Positions 10,209-18,252 of a stretch of 40,422 bases of DNA are shown here, piece after piece. This DNA comes from an uncultured Cellvibrio sp. (GTDB lineage: Bacteria > Pseudomonadota > Gammaproteobacteria > Pseudomonadales > Cellvibrionaceae), in contig CAMLML010000038.1 of NCBI GenBank assembly GCA_946481095.1, positions 1 to 40,422 on the forward strand, in the 5' to 3' direction. The position numbers were made by a program, and so were the translations under genes. Below the pieces are notes generated by a model. That model was given only the letters and a program-made list of their open reading frames with translations, made no database searches and had not been told where the DNA came from. The number at the start of each line of letters is the position of its first letter. Positions within the stretch are counted from its first letter, which is position 1.

Positions 10209-11273
10209 ATGTCTGTTAAAGTGTTGGTGGTTGACGATTCGGCATTGGTGCGATCACTCTTATCAGAAATTATTGACAAAACACCGGGTCTGGAATTGGT
10301 TGGCGCCGCACCTGATGCATTTGTTGCCCGTGACATGGTGAATCAATTTGCGCCGGATGTTATTACTCTGGATATCGAAATGCCGCGTATGGATGGCCTG
10401 TCGTTTCTTGAAAAATTAATGGCTGCAAAACCTACACCTGTTGTGATGATTTCAACTTTAACAGAAGAAGGTGCTGATGCGACCTTGCGTGCATTGGAGT
10501 TGGGTGCTGTCGATTTTTTGCCGAAACCTAAATTGGGTGTTGCCGAAGGTATTCGTGAATATACTGATTTGATTGTAGAAAAAATTACCACTGCATCAAA
10601 AATAAAAGTCAAACCCTTGCAGAGAAAAACATCGATTGATATTTCAGCCAATGAAAAAATATCTTCCAAACAACTGCAAGGTACCGAAAAAATAATAGCG
10701 ATAGGGGCTTCTACTGGCGGAACTGAAGCAATCAAAGATTTGTTAATACAATTCCCATCCGCTGTTCCCGGAATTGTCATGACTCAACATATGCCGCCAG
10801 GGTTTACCCGGACTTACGCCGAGCGCCTGAATAAATGTACGCGTTTGCACGTGGTTGAAGCTAAAGGTGGCGAAAGAATTTTACCGGGCCATGCTTATTT
10901 GGCTCCTGGTGGTTATCACCTGGTTGTTGCGCGTAGTGGTGCAGATTATGTTGTGAAATTATCTGATGCAGAACCCGTGCATCGTCATCGACCAGCGGTG
11001 GATGTGATGATGGATTCGGTTGCCAAAGTCGGTGGTAAAAATGTTATTGGCGTATTGCTAACCGGGATGGGCAAAGACGGTGCACAAGGTATGTTGGATA
11101 TACGTAATCAAGGTGGTTTTACTTTTGCGCAAGATGAAGCCAGTTGCGTAGTCTATGGCATGCCTAAAGAAGCGGTTGCTATAGGTGGTGTTGATCAGAC
11201 CGTTGAATTATTAAAAATGGGAGAAGCTATTCTTTCAAAATTAAAAACCATGGGTGGTGGTAATCGACTGTAA
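10209..11273 (+). CDS. cheB: Chemotaxis response regulator / protein-glutamate methylesterase CheB
   Basis: CheB removes receptor methyl groups once CheA phosphorylates it. The 354-aa protein has a receiver domain (VVDDSALVRSLL; phospho-acceptor Asp55 in TLDIEMPRMDGLSF; KPK near 106-108), a linker of about 45 residues, and a methylesterase domain. The catalytic triad is visible: Ser168 (IGASTGGTEA), His194 (TQHMPPGFT) and Asp290 (TGMGKDGA). Length and spacing match E. coli CheB. It is the last gene of the operon and ends 6 bp from the convergent TetR gene. Confidence 0.96.
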   Translation: MSVKVLVVDDSALVRSLLSEIIDKTPGLELVGAAPDAFVARDMVNQFAPDVITLDIEMPRMDGLSFLEKLMAAKPTPVVMISTLTEEGADATLRALELGAVDFLPKPKLGVAEGIREYTDLIVEKITTASKIKVKPLQRKTSIDISANEKISSKQLQGTEKIIAIGASTGGTEAIKDLLIQFPSAVPGIVMTQHMPPGFTRTYAERLNKCTRLHVVEAKGGERILPGHAYLAPGGYHLVVARSGADYVVKLSDAEPVHRHRPAVDVMMDSVAKVGGKNVIGVLLTGMGKDGAQGMLDIRNQGGFTFAQDEASCVVYGMPKEAVAIGGVDQTVELLKMGEAILSKLKTMGGGNRL

Positions 11274-11279
11274 TAGATT

Positions 11280-11864
11280 TTACTTGAGTGAATTTTCAAT
11301 TAATTCAAATAAACTTTCTGCCGCATAACTCTGCGGCATTATATTTTTAGCCGCAACCGAAAGCTGAAATGCCCCTTCAATCGCAGCCATAATAATTCCT
11401 GCCATTTTTTTAATCGATTTTTTATCTCGATCAGTTAATTCTTCCAGTAAATCTTCAATAATTTTTTGTTGTTTTTTCAATGCATCTTCATAAGCCTGGC
11501 GAACTTCTTCTTGTCGTATGGCTTCTGTGCCTATCACAACCCAGGCTGCTACCAGAGCGCTGGTGTCATGGGTGTTTTTAGCCAGTCTCGCATCTATATA
11601 AGCTTTTAATCTTTCTTTTGCGGATGTGGCTTTGAGTAAATTCTGTTGATATCTGGCTAAGGTGAGTTGGGACGCCTGATCAATCAGTTCCAATAAGATT
11701 TCTTGTTTATTTTTGAAGTGATAGTGGATAAGTCCAGGGGCGAGATTGGCTTTATCGGCAATTGCAGCAATAGTTGCCTTGGCATATCCCTGGGTTGCCA
11801 TAACATCCAGGAAAGCCTGAACTATTTCATGGCGACGCTGTTCAGTATTGCGAGGTCTTGGCAT
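11280..11864 (-). CDS. TetR-family transcriptional repressor (BetI-like C-terminal type)
   Basis: The protein is 194 aa. The N-terminal helix-turn-helix is clear (ATIAAIADKANLAPGLIHYHFKNKQEILLEL), and the helical ligand domain resembles the BetI/TetR_C_6 group. I chose the ATG at 11864 (MPRPRNTEQRR); a TTG two codons upstream is also in frame. The gene diverges from the coaD-coaE fusion, and the 185-bp gap holds two near-identical palindromes that are its likely operators. Autorepression plus control of the divergent operon is the expected arrangement for this family. The ligand is unknown; several TetR relatives sense acyl-CoAs, which would fit the neighbour but is inference only. Confidence 0.9.
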   Translation of the reverse strand: MPRPRNTEQRRHEIVQAFLDVMATQGYAKATIAAIADKANLAPGLIHYHFKNKQEILLELIDQASQLTLARYQQNLLKATSAKERLKAYIDARLAKNTHDTSALVAAWVVIGTEAIRQEEVRQAYEDALKKQQKIIEDLLEELTDRDKKSIKKMAGIIMAAIEGAFQLSVAAKNIMPQSYAAESLFELIENSLK

Positions 11865-11909
11865 TTTCAACTACCCGGATATTGTGATGTCGGTGGAATT
11901 CTAAAGTAA

Positions 11910-11927
11910 TTTGGTCAAATAACCAAA
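11910..11927. promoter_or_regulatory. Palindromic operator 1 for the divergent TetR regulator
   Basis: TTTGGT and ACCAAA arms are separated by 6 nt (CAAATA). The site lies 45 bp upstream of the repressor start and is a near copy of the second palindrome at 11971-11992. A TTGACT that could serve as a -35 element for the rightward promoter starts at 11935, between the two sites. Binding by the adjacent TetR protein is inferred from position and symmetry. Confidence 0.7.
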
Positions 11928-11970
11928 ATATTTATTGACTGTAGTTAAGTTATTCATTTAGTCTGACTTT

Positions 11971-11992
11971 AATTTGGTTGAATAACCAAATT
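11971..11992. promoter_or_regulatory. Palindromic operator 2 for the divergent TetR regulator
   Basis: A perfect inverted repeat, AATTTGGTT and AACCAAATT around the centre GAAT. Its core differs from operator 1 only inside the spacer. The two centres are 63 bp apart, about six helical turns, so both would face the same side of the helix. The site ends 57 bp before the coaD-coaE start codon. Confidence 0.72.
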
Positions 11993-12049
11993 ATTAATTA
12001 AATGCTCAATCTGGCCAGCGGTCGTTGCAGTAGTTATAGAGAGGTCGTT

Positions 12050-13213
12050 ATGTCGCAATCACAATCTATCGCTGTTTATGCGTTTTCGGCAGATCCCATT
12101 ACTTATGGTCACATTAATATTGTAGAAAGAATGTCGCGTTGTTTTGAACGTTGCATTGTAGGCATAGGGCGTAATCCTTTAAAAAATTATACATTTTCAC
12201 TTGAAATCAGGCGTCAGTTGGCGACTCAGGCATTGAAACATTTACCTAATGTAGAAGTGCTGGCATTTGACGGCATGATGGTTGATTTTGCTTATGAACA
12301 GGGAGCTAAAGTTATTATCAAGGGTGTTAGAAATGCAACCGATGTTGATTACGAACAGACTTTGCATTTGGTTGGTGTCAGCCAGGAAATGGGTATAGAT
12401 ACGCACTTATTGTTTGCTGACCCTAAACTGGCGCACGTGAGTTCGAGTGTAGTAAAAGCCATGCAAATGGAGCAGGGGTTTATTCATGATTATGTTCCCC
12501 CGGTAGTGAAAGCGGCGGTTGAAGCTAAAATTAGCAACCAATTAATTGTTGGTGTGACGGGTTCTATTGCATCAGGTAAAACCAGTTTGTGCGCAGAATT
12601 AACCCGGCAGGCAGAAAAAATGTCTATTCCTGTTCACCACATCAATATTGATCAGCTTGCACATGAATTACTGGAAGGCAGGAATATTGCCTCGCCCTTG
12701 TTTGAGGAAATCAAAATTCAGCTGATGGATTTATTGGGAACAGATATTTTTGTAGATGCCAAAATTAACCGCACCTTGATTGCCACCAAAATATTCGGTG
12801 ACTCTAATTTGTTGCGTCAATTTAACCGAATTTTGGAAAAGCCTATGTCAATGCTATTGCGGCGTAGCTTGAAAGCAAAACAGGGAATTATATTATTGGA
12901 TAGTGCCTTGTTACTGGATGCTGATTGGTTACAGTTGATTAATTACCGTTGTGTATTATGTTTTATAAATGAAGATCTCCAGCGTAACAGAATGCAGGAG
13001 AGAGGGTATTCTGAAGACCAACAGCAGCAGCGTTTGTTGTCGCAGTATTCCAATAGTGAAAAAGAACGGCAGATTATTCAGTCAATTAAAAAAACCGGGT
13101 ATGGAAAAATCTGGAAGATTGAAACAGACAAGGCCATTGATGAAAACTTACTTGAACAGATGATTGAGGATTGTGAAGAATGGCAATGGACGAAATTTGC
13201 TTGCAAGACCTGA
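12050..13213 (+). CDS. Fused phosphopantetheine adenylyltransferase (CoaD) and dephospho-CoA kinase (CoaE)
   Basis: The protein is 387 aa and would catalyse the last two steps of CoA synthesis. Residues 7-160 are CoaD-like: DPITYGH (nucleotidylyltransferase TxGH, 18-21), NPLKN (Lys45), IIKGVRNATDVDYE and the SSS motif near 131-133. Against E. coli CoaD, Thr10 is replaced by Ser, Arg88 by Lys, and the PGTF loop by AFSA. Residues 165-387 are CoaE-like: P-loop GSIASGKT (171-178), INIDQLAHELL, an INRTLIATKIFGD...FNRIL stretch and a GYSEDQQQQRLLSQYSNSEKE lid. The usual DAD motif is degenerate (ID-Q). GAGG is 5 nt before the chosen ATG. Bacteria normally encode these enzymes separately; the domain order is that of eukaryotic CoA synthase. 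Activity of either half is untested. Confidence 0.85.
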   Translation: MSQSQSIAVYAFSADPITYGHINIVERMSRCFERCIVGIGRNPLKNYTFSLEIRRQLATQALKHLPNVEVLAFDGMMVDFAYEQGAKVIIKGVRNATDVDYEQTLHLVGVSQEMGIDTHLLFADPKLAHVSSSVVKAMQMEQGFIHDYVPPVVKAAVEAKISNQLIVGVTGSIASGKTSLCAELTRQAEKMSIPVHHINIDQLAHELLEGRNIASPLFEEIKIQLMDLLGTDIFVDAKINRTLIATKIFGDSNLLRQFNRILEKPMSMLLRRSLKAKQGIILLDSALLLDADWLQLINYRCVLCFINEDLQRNRMQERGYSEDQQQQRLLSQYSNSEKERQIIQSIKKTGYGKIWKIETDKAIDENLLEQMIEDCEEWQWTKFACKT

Positions 13214-13815
13214 AGAATAAATGGCAATTATTGTTGCCTGCATCCATGCAGTCATCAGTCGATGCATGGAATTTTTTTGAGGCATTAACAGTTTCTTATT
13301 CTTCTATGAATCGTTTCTATCACAATCTGGAACATCTTTGTCATGTGTTTGATCTGTTGGCACAATCCAATATTCAGGATGAAGCTGTTTACTGGGCTGT
13401 TTTTTATCATGACTATGTTTATGTTGCGGGCAGCTCATCCAATGAAGAAAAAAGCGCAGATATTGCCATTAATCAAATGGTGTTAATGGAAGTGCCATTA
13501 ATCACCATAGAAAGATGTGCGGAATTAATTTTGTTGACCAGAAATCATCGCTTGTCGATTGACGATCCATTGGCTGCAGCGTTTCTCGATGCGGATATGG
13601 CGATACTGGGTAGCAATTCATCGGAATACTCGAAATATATTGCCAATATCAGAAAGGAATATTCCAGTGTTCCGGAGTTTTTATATAAATCCGGTAGAAA
13701 AAAATTCCTGAAAACCTGTTTGGCTCAGCCTGTTATATTCAAATCGCAATGGTTTTACAATCGATTTGAGAAACAGGCGCGAGTGAATATGAACTGGGAA
13801 TTGTCAGTAATATAG
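13180..13815 (+). CDS. HD-superfamily metal-dependent phosphohydrolase (COG4339-type)
   Basis: The protein is 211 aa. It matches the small predicted HD hydrolase family: RFYHNLEHL, then FYHDYVY (HD pair), NEEKSAD, TRNHRL and FLDADMAILG, which together would bind metal. The start overlaps the end of the CoaD-CoaE gene by 34 bp, so the two are very likely translated from one transcript. An alternative ATG lies at 13186. The substrate is unknown; the tight linkage suggests a phosphorylated or nucleotide metabolite connected with CoA, which is inference only. Its stop abuts the stop of the convergent ThuA-like gene with no base between. Confidence 0.82.
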   Translation: MAMDEICLQDLKNKWQLLLPASMQSSVDAWNFFEALTVSYSSMNRFYHNLEHLCHVFDLLAQSNIQDEAVYWAVFYHDYVYVAGSSSNEEKSADIAINQMVLMEVPLITIERCAELILLTRNHRLSIDDPLAAAFLDADMAILGSNSSEYSKYIANIRKEYSSVPEFLYKSGRKKFLKTCLAQPVIFKSQWFYNRFEKQARVNMNWELSVI

Positions 13816-14583
13816 TTATTTCTTCAAACCTTTTCCGGTTGCTGCCCAATAAATACCGCCGTAGATGTGTTCAAGAAAAAGTGTGTCGGAATAACTGGCT
13901 GCGGTATGACCTAATGCAGTGTAAAAAGAGCGGCCACCGTCATATTCGTGATACCAGGCGACAGGGTGGAATTTACCCATGCCTTTTCCACTTTTGGCTC
14001 CCCATGAAACATTGGGATCAAAAGTTTTTTCATCAACTACCATAATGTAATTCAGGTCTTTGGTGTGCTCCGGGCCAAACTCATACCATTCGTCTGTCCA
14101 TAAAAAACGATCCGGCATACGTTCCATGCCTGGAAATTTGCGGTTGGTAACTTGCAGTTCGGCGGTTTGAATTACCGGATGAATATAAAAACTCCTGCCG
14201 ACCAGTTTGGTATACCACTGCCAACTGTATTCAGTATCCGAGGCGCTGTGAATGCCGACAAATCCTTTTCCTGATCGAATAAATTTTTCTATCGCTGCCT
14301 TTTGTTCAGAATTGAATAAATCGCCTGTTGTAGAAAGAAAAACGATTGCTTGAAATTTTTCCAGATTTTGATCATTAAACACCTGCGGATCTTCATGCCA
14401 ATCCAGCGCGAAAAAATGCTTGTCTGCCAGCGACCGCATGGCAGCTACCCCTTCCAGTTGGGATTTATGATGGAAGCCTTGCGTAGCTGTAAATAATAAA
14501 ATGTTAAATTGTTCAGCATGTGCAGCGAGTGATAGCAGCAAGCTGGAAATCAATATCAGAATAAATTTTATGCGGATAATCAT
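13816..14583 (-). CDS. Exported ThuA-like domain protein
   Basis: The protein is 255 aa with a signal peptide (hydrophobic ILILISSLLLSLAAHA, cleavage after AHA near residue 23). The body is a ThuA-like fold related to glutamine amidotransferases: NILLFTATQGFHHKS, FVGIHSASDTEY, KLVGRSFYIHP, GKFHPVAWYHEYDGGRSFYT and ALGHTAASYSD. Such domains are linked to sugar utilisation (trehalose utilisation ThuA) and are often found beside or fused to secreted sugar dehydrogenases, as here with the next upstream gene on the same strand. GGGAG before the ATG is the ribosome-binding site. The exact reaction is unknown. Confidence 0.88.
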   Translation of the reverse strand: MIIRIKFILILISSLLLSLAAHAEQFNILLFTATQGFHHKSQLEGVAAMRSLADKHFFALDWHEDPQVFNDQNLEKFQAIVFLSTTGDLFNSEQKAAIEKFIRSGKGFVGIHSASDTEYSWQWYTKLVGRSFYIHPVIQTAELQVTNRKFPGMERMPDRFLWTDEWYEFGPEHTKDLNYIMVVDEKTFDPNVSWGAKSGKGMGKFHPVAWYHEYDGGRSFYTALGHTAASYSDTLFLEHIYGGIYWAATGKGLKK

Positions 14584-14696
14584 ATTGGCTCCCGTTATTT
14601 TATTGTGATGCTAAAACTTCTGCAGACTAACCCATGCCGGAATGAGTGTCGATCTATAATCGGTTAAACACTGAATCAAGTTTTGTAAGTCAGGTT

Positions 14697-16262
14697 CTAC
14701 AGCATATGTAGCCAATGTTGTAGTTGATCTTTTTCGCTATCTGTTAATCCGCCTGTTGGTGGCATGGGCCGTGTTTTGTCAAAAAATATTTTGGTTTCAA
14801 GCAAATACTGTCCATTTTCTTTTCTCAGCCAATTAGCTTGGTTGAAAAGGCTGGTTGGATTTTTAGATATTTCTTCATGGCATTGACTGCATTTTTCCTT
14901 GAATATTGACATCACGCTTGCCGGTATTTCTATATGGGTGGTTTGCTGGTTGGATTTTTCGGCTCTTCTATAAGCGTCACCATTTGACATGCGTAAAATG
15001 GCGGAATTACGATCATCTACTATCCATAAACTACCATCTTTAGCCTGCGTTAATCCTACAGGGCTTCCTTCCGGGCGAAGGCCTGCTATAGCATGCCATT
15101 CAGAAATAATTTCCTGATGCTGTGAGACTTGTTGGGTGATATTTTCTTTTTTATTAAAACCACCCTTGGGTGTGAATTGATGTTCTGTATAGGTGCTTTT
15201 TTCGTCCAGTGGAGCGCGACGAAAAATAGCCCGTGCTTGTAGAATGGGACGGCCTTTGTCATCCAGTTCATATGCGACCAAACGATTTCCGGCAATTCTG
15301 AATCCATGCCAACTCATGATGAGTTTATTTTTTAATGCAGGGATTTTGTTGCCTTGGTAGTACAGCATATCCAGAGGTGCCACATGTGGTGGCAATAAAG
15401 TCCAGGGCGATTGATAGTTTGCATAAGAGCAGTTTTTATTATCCAGATTGATATTTGCGTTATAACACTCCGGCCACCCGTAAAATTTTCCATTTTCAAT
15501 AATATTTAATTCTTCGTAGGGTTCATCTGCATCGGGTAAATCAATACTGTTTTCTGCCTGGATGATAGTTCCGCTTGAATGCACAGCCAAAGCCATGGAA
15601 TTTCGCAAGCCGGATGCAATCATAGAAAATTCTTTTGAATATTGATGTGTGTCGCGATGATAAACATATCGACGAATGCTGGCCTCTTCACCATTGATGC
15701 AGGAAACGGATTTGTTTTCACATCTGTCGCTGCTGCTACCTATGTTGATTAATAAATCCCCATTTAAATCAAATGTGAAATTTTTTAATGGATGTAAATA
15801 AGTTGGTGTAAATGGTAAATCACTAATTATCACTTCGAGTTGCTGAATAGCATTATTTTCCCATGAGAAACGACTAATTTTATTTGCCTCACCAAAATAG
15901 ATTTTATTATCAGGGCCAATAAGAATTTTGTGTGGAAGGTTAAGTTTATTCAATAGAGTTTTGATTTGGAGTGAGTTGCTGGAATAATCAACTAACAAAA
16001 GTGATCCTTGATCGGGTGTCCAACTGCCTGCATCAATCAGTAATAGTTGATTTGCGTTTACTTCAATCAAAGAGCGTGGTTTTTTAAAAGGTGTAGTTTT
16101 ATCTTTTTGTGCAACCAAACCTACACAGATATTTTCCGGTGTTATCAGGGGTAATTGTGGGAAACCATCGCAGAGAGTTGGCAGGCTACGATAAGGTTCT
16201 GCCAGTAGTGTGCAAAAGCTGGAGAGAATACTGATAAGAATAATTGTCGCAGTTATCTTCAT
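14697..16262 (-). CDS. Exported sorbosone/glucose-dehydrogenase-like beta-propeller with C-terminal cytochrome c domain
   Basis: The protein is 521 aa with a signal peptide (first about 21 residues). The main body resembles PQQ-dependent soluble aldose or sorbosone dehydrogenases: GPDNKIYFGEANKISRF, LNGDLLINIGSSSD, IASGLRNSMALAVH, FYGWPECY and GSPVGLTQAKDGSLWIVDD. The last 65 residues hold a heme c site CSQCH (458-462) and a likely axial Met in PMPPTGG, so electrons could pass from the sugar oxidation site to the attached heme in the periplasm. It lies 113 bp upstream of the ThuA-like gene on the same strand and probably forms an operon with it. The substrate is unknown. Confidence 0.82.
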   Translation of the reverse strand: MKITATIILISILSSFCTLLAEPYRSLPTLCDGFPQLPLITPENICVGLVAQKDKTTPFKKPRSLIEVNANQLLLIDAGSWTPDQGSLLLVDYSSNSLQIKTLLNKLNLPHKILIGPDNKIYFGEANKISRFSWENNAIQQLEVIISDLPFTPTYLHPLKNFTFDLNGDLLINIGSSSDRCENKSVSCINGEEASIRRYVYHRDTHQYSKEFSMIASGLRNSMALAVHSSGTIIQAENSIDLPDADEPYEELNIIENGKFYGWPECYNANINLDNKNCSYANYQSPWTLLPPHVAPLDMLYYQGNKIPALKNKLIMSWHGFRIAGNRLVAYELDDKGRPILQARAIFRRAPLDEKSTYTEHQFTPKGGFNKKENITQQVSQHQEIISEWHAIAGLRPEGSPVGLTQAKDGSLWIVDDRNSAILRMSNGDAYRRAEKSNQQTTHIEIPASVMSIFKEKCSQCHEEISKNPTSLFNQANWLRKENGQYLLETKIFFDKTRPMPPTGGLTDSEKDQLQHWLHML

Positions 16263-16447
16263 GCGCGTTCCTGTTAATAAAGACTAAATGCATGGATGTT
16301 GAATCAAATGCCTTGTTATGGAGATTCGTTATAAATTCATTTTCTATTTATTAATTTAATGACTATTGATAATACCATAATGATGCTGAAATTAGTTTGA
16401 ACAGCTAGTAAGCTCGGTGTTCCATAAGTATTAAAAGGAAATGTTTT

Positions 16448-17275
16448 ATGAACGCCAAATTATTTTTGTTGTGTTTGGTTTTTGTTGGTCATGTTTATGC
16501 CCAGTCCTCCAGTAGTAGTTCCTCTTCTGTTTCTTCTGTCAGTATTTCATCCAGTTCAAGTTCATCGTCTTTTGCTATTAAAGATAATGGCGATTATAAG
16601 GTAGGCAATAAAATCCGGTTTCCGGTTGAGATAAACGGAAATGTTCTTGATGAATCGTTGAATCCGGGTGAAAGCGTAACTGTCCCAACAACTTCTATTC
16701 TACGAATTCTTGATGTTACTAAAGATCGAATGATAGTGAAGGTCACTGAAGGCTCGCGACTCCGCTATATCAATCCATTGCAATGGCAACAAAATCTTGC
16801 AACTGACCGTGGTTTAAAATCGGCAGGATCAGATGAGCAGAATTTAAAAGATAAGGCTATACAAATCGATGCAAAAACTGTTGTGCTGTTGGCACCGAGC
16901 CGTAATGGATGGACCTATGGTGGTTTGGCTGTTCCCTACAAATATCATCCGAAAGGTTCCAAGTCATTCACCGGAGCGGCAACATTAGCGCCTTATATGG
17001 GATATAGATTTGATCGATATGGCAGTGCGTTTGGTATGAAAATAATAGGATTTGCCGGTATATCCCAAGTAGATGTTATACAAAATGTGGACGGTGAAGA
17101 GGTTAGTCAATCATTGTCAGCATTTAGTTATGGCGGTGGTGTTTTGGGGGAAATAAATAAATCAGTACAGGCAGGTATTGTGATTGGTAAAGACAGAGTT
17201 AGCGATAGTGCTAATTATACTGATAATGGAGAAACCTGGATCTCACTTGCAATAGCATTTCCTTTTTCCAATTAA
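16448..17275 (+). CDS. Exported protein with poly-serine spacer, function unknown
   Basis: The protein is 275 aa with a clear signal peptide (LFLLCLVFVGHVYA, cleavage before QSSS). A run of about 26 residues that are mostly serine follows; this is the linker type used by Cellvibrio-group secreted enzymes. Residues about 50-100 could form a small beta domain. The C-terminal half has repeated aromatic/glycine beta-strand patterns (YMGYRFDRYGSAFGMKIIGF, SYGGGVLGEI) and ends in AIAFPFSN, which could be a small outer-membrane or surface beta structure. AAAAGGAAA precedes the ATG. The next gene starts 16 bp after its stop, so the pair is probably co-transcribed. I do not recognise the family. Confidence 0.8.
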   Translation: MNAKLFLLCLVFVGHVYAQSSSSSSSSVSSVSISSSSSSSSFAIKDNGDYKVGNKIRFPVEINGNVLDESLNPGESVTVPTTSILRILDVTKDRMIVKVTEGSRLRYINPLQWQQNLATDRGLKSAGSDEQNLKDKAIQIDAKTVVLLAPSRNGWTYGGLAVPYKYHPKGSKSFTGAATLAPYMGYRFDRYGSAFGMKIIGFAGISQVDVIQNVDGEEVSQSLSAFSYGGGVLGEINKSVQAGIVIGKDRVSDSANYTDNGETWISLAIAFPFSN

Positions 17276-17290
17276 CAGAAGGATTTTTAT

Positions 17291-18196
17291 ATGAGCGATT
17301 ATATTGTAATTGCCAATTTATTGAACTTGCGTTCAAAACCGCAAGTCTCGGAGAAAACAAAAATTGCTGTTTTATCTCACGGAACCCTGGTCAAGAAAAT
17401 TTCAGAGTTTCAGGATGATCCCGTGTGGTGGTTGGTGTCTGTTGTGCTGGATGCAAATGAAATTCAGGGATATGTGAGTAGTCAATACTTGCAAGCCAAA
17501 GAAAATTTTATTCCTGTTGCTCCAATTACCACTATTTCCGAAGTGCATCTGCAGTCAAAAGAACCTGTGATTCGTGCCAGCGAAGGCAGGCGAGCTTTTG
17601 CGTTAAATGAAAGGCAGCAGCCTTACAGATTATCCAACCAATCAGCACAAAGAAAAACGGAAATTGGCAAGATTGTGGCCTGGTTGGATGTGGAAAACAG
17701 TGCGCGTTATGATCCGACTTCAACTGCCACCTTCTGTAATATCTATGCGTATGATTATGCTTATCTCAATAAAGTTTACATACCGCGAGTCTGGTGGATG
17801 CAAAATGCGCTTGTACAATTATCCAAAGGACAACCGGTTTCTGTGTCTTATGGCAATACAGTTCATGAATTGAATGCAAATAGTTTGCATGATTGGTTTA
17901 AGGAATTTGGATCTACTTTTGGATGGAGTCGTACTTTTTCATTGGATCAATTGCAGGATGCAGCCAACAATGGAAATGTGTGCATCATCTGCGCCAAACG
18001 AAAAGATTTAAATCGTTCAGGGCATATATGTGCGGTTGTACCTGAAACGGAAGAATTTTTCGCGAAAAGAAAAAATAATCAGGTAACAATTCCCCTGCAA
18101 TCCAGTGCAGGAAGAAATAACGTCAGATACAGTGCTGCAAAAAATTGGTGGACTGGAAATGAATTTGCAGAGTTTGCTTTTTGGATTCATGATTGA
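17291..18196 (+). CDS. SH3b-domain protein with papain-like Cys/His domain, putative cell-wall amidase
   Basis: The protein is 301 aa without a signal peptide. Residues 1-70 form a bacterial SH3 domain (NLLNLRSKP, WWLVSVV, IQGYVSSQYL). After a linker, a second domain holds ATFCNIYAYDYAYL (Cys149) and RSGHICAVVPE (His245, acidic 252). This Cys...His spacing and the GHI-strand-PE pattern fit NlpC/P60, CHAP or Tae-type peptidoglycan amidases. Lack of a signal peptide, together with an exported protein encoded just upstream, fits a toxin exported by a dedicated machine, or a cytoplasmic protein; neither is proven. AGAAGGA precedes the ATG. Confidence 0.72.
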   Translation: MSDYIVIANLLNLRSKPQVSEKTKIAVLSHGTLVKKISEFQDDPVWWLVSVVLDANEIQGYVSSQYLQAKENFIPVAPITTISEVHLQSKEPVIRASEGRRAFALNERQQPYRLSNQSAQRKTEIGKIVAWLDVENSARYDPTSTATFCNIYAYDYAYLNKVYIPRVWWMQNALVQLSKGQPVSVSYGNTVHELNANSLHDWFKEFGSTFGWSRTFSLDQLQDAANNGNVCIICAKRKDLNRSGHICAVVPETEEFFAKRKNNQVTIPLQSSAGRNNVRYSAAKNWWTGNEFAEFAFWIHD

Positions 18197-18199
18197 ATC

Positions 18200-18228
18200 G
18201 ACTCTTCCCTCACAGAGAGGGAAGAGTC
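18200..18228. terminator. Strong hairpin between convergent genes, likely bidirectional terminator
   Basis: A perfect 12-bp stem (GACTCTTCCCTC with GAGGGAAGAGTC) around a 5-nt loop, 4 bp after the SH3b gene stop and 24 bp from the azoR stop on the other strand. The following T-tract is poor in both directions, so termination efficiency is uncertain. Confidence 0.6.
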
Positions 18229-18252
18229 AATACTTAACTGCACAACTTCAGA

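Noticed and set aside
12002..12049. Upstream start of the CoaD-CoaE protein at 12002
   Set aside because: The ATG at 12050 has GAGG at the proper distance and gives the normal CoaD N-terminus; the extension is weak and lies just after operator 2.
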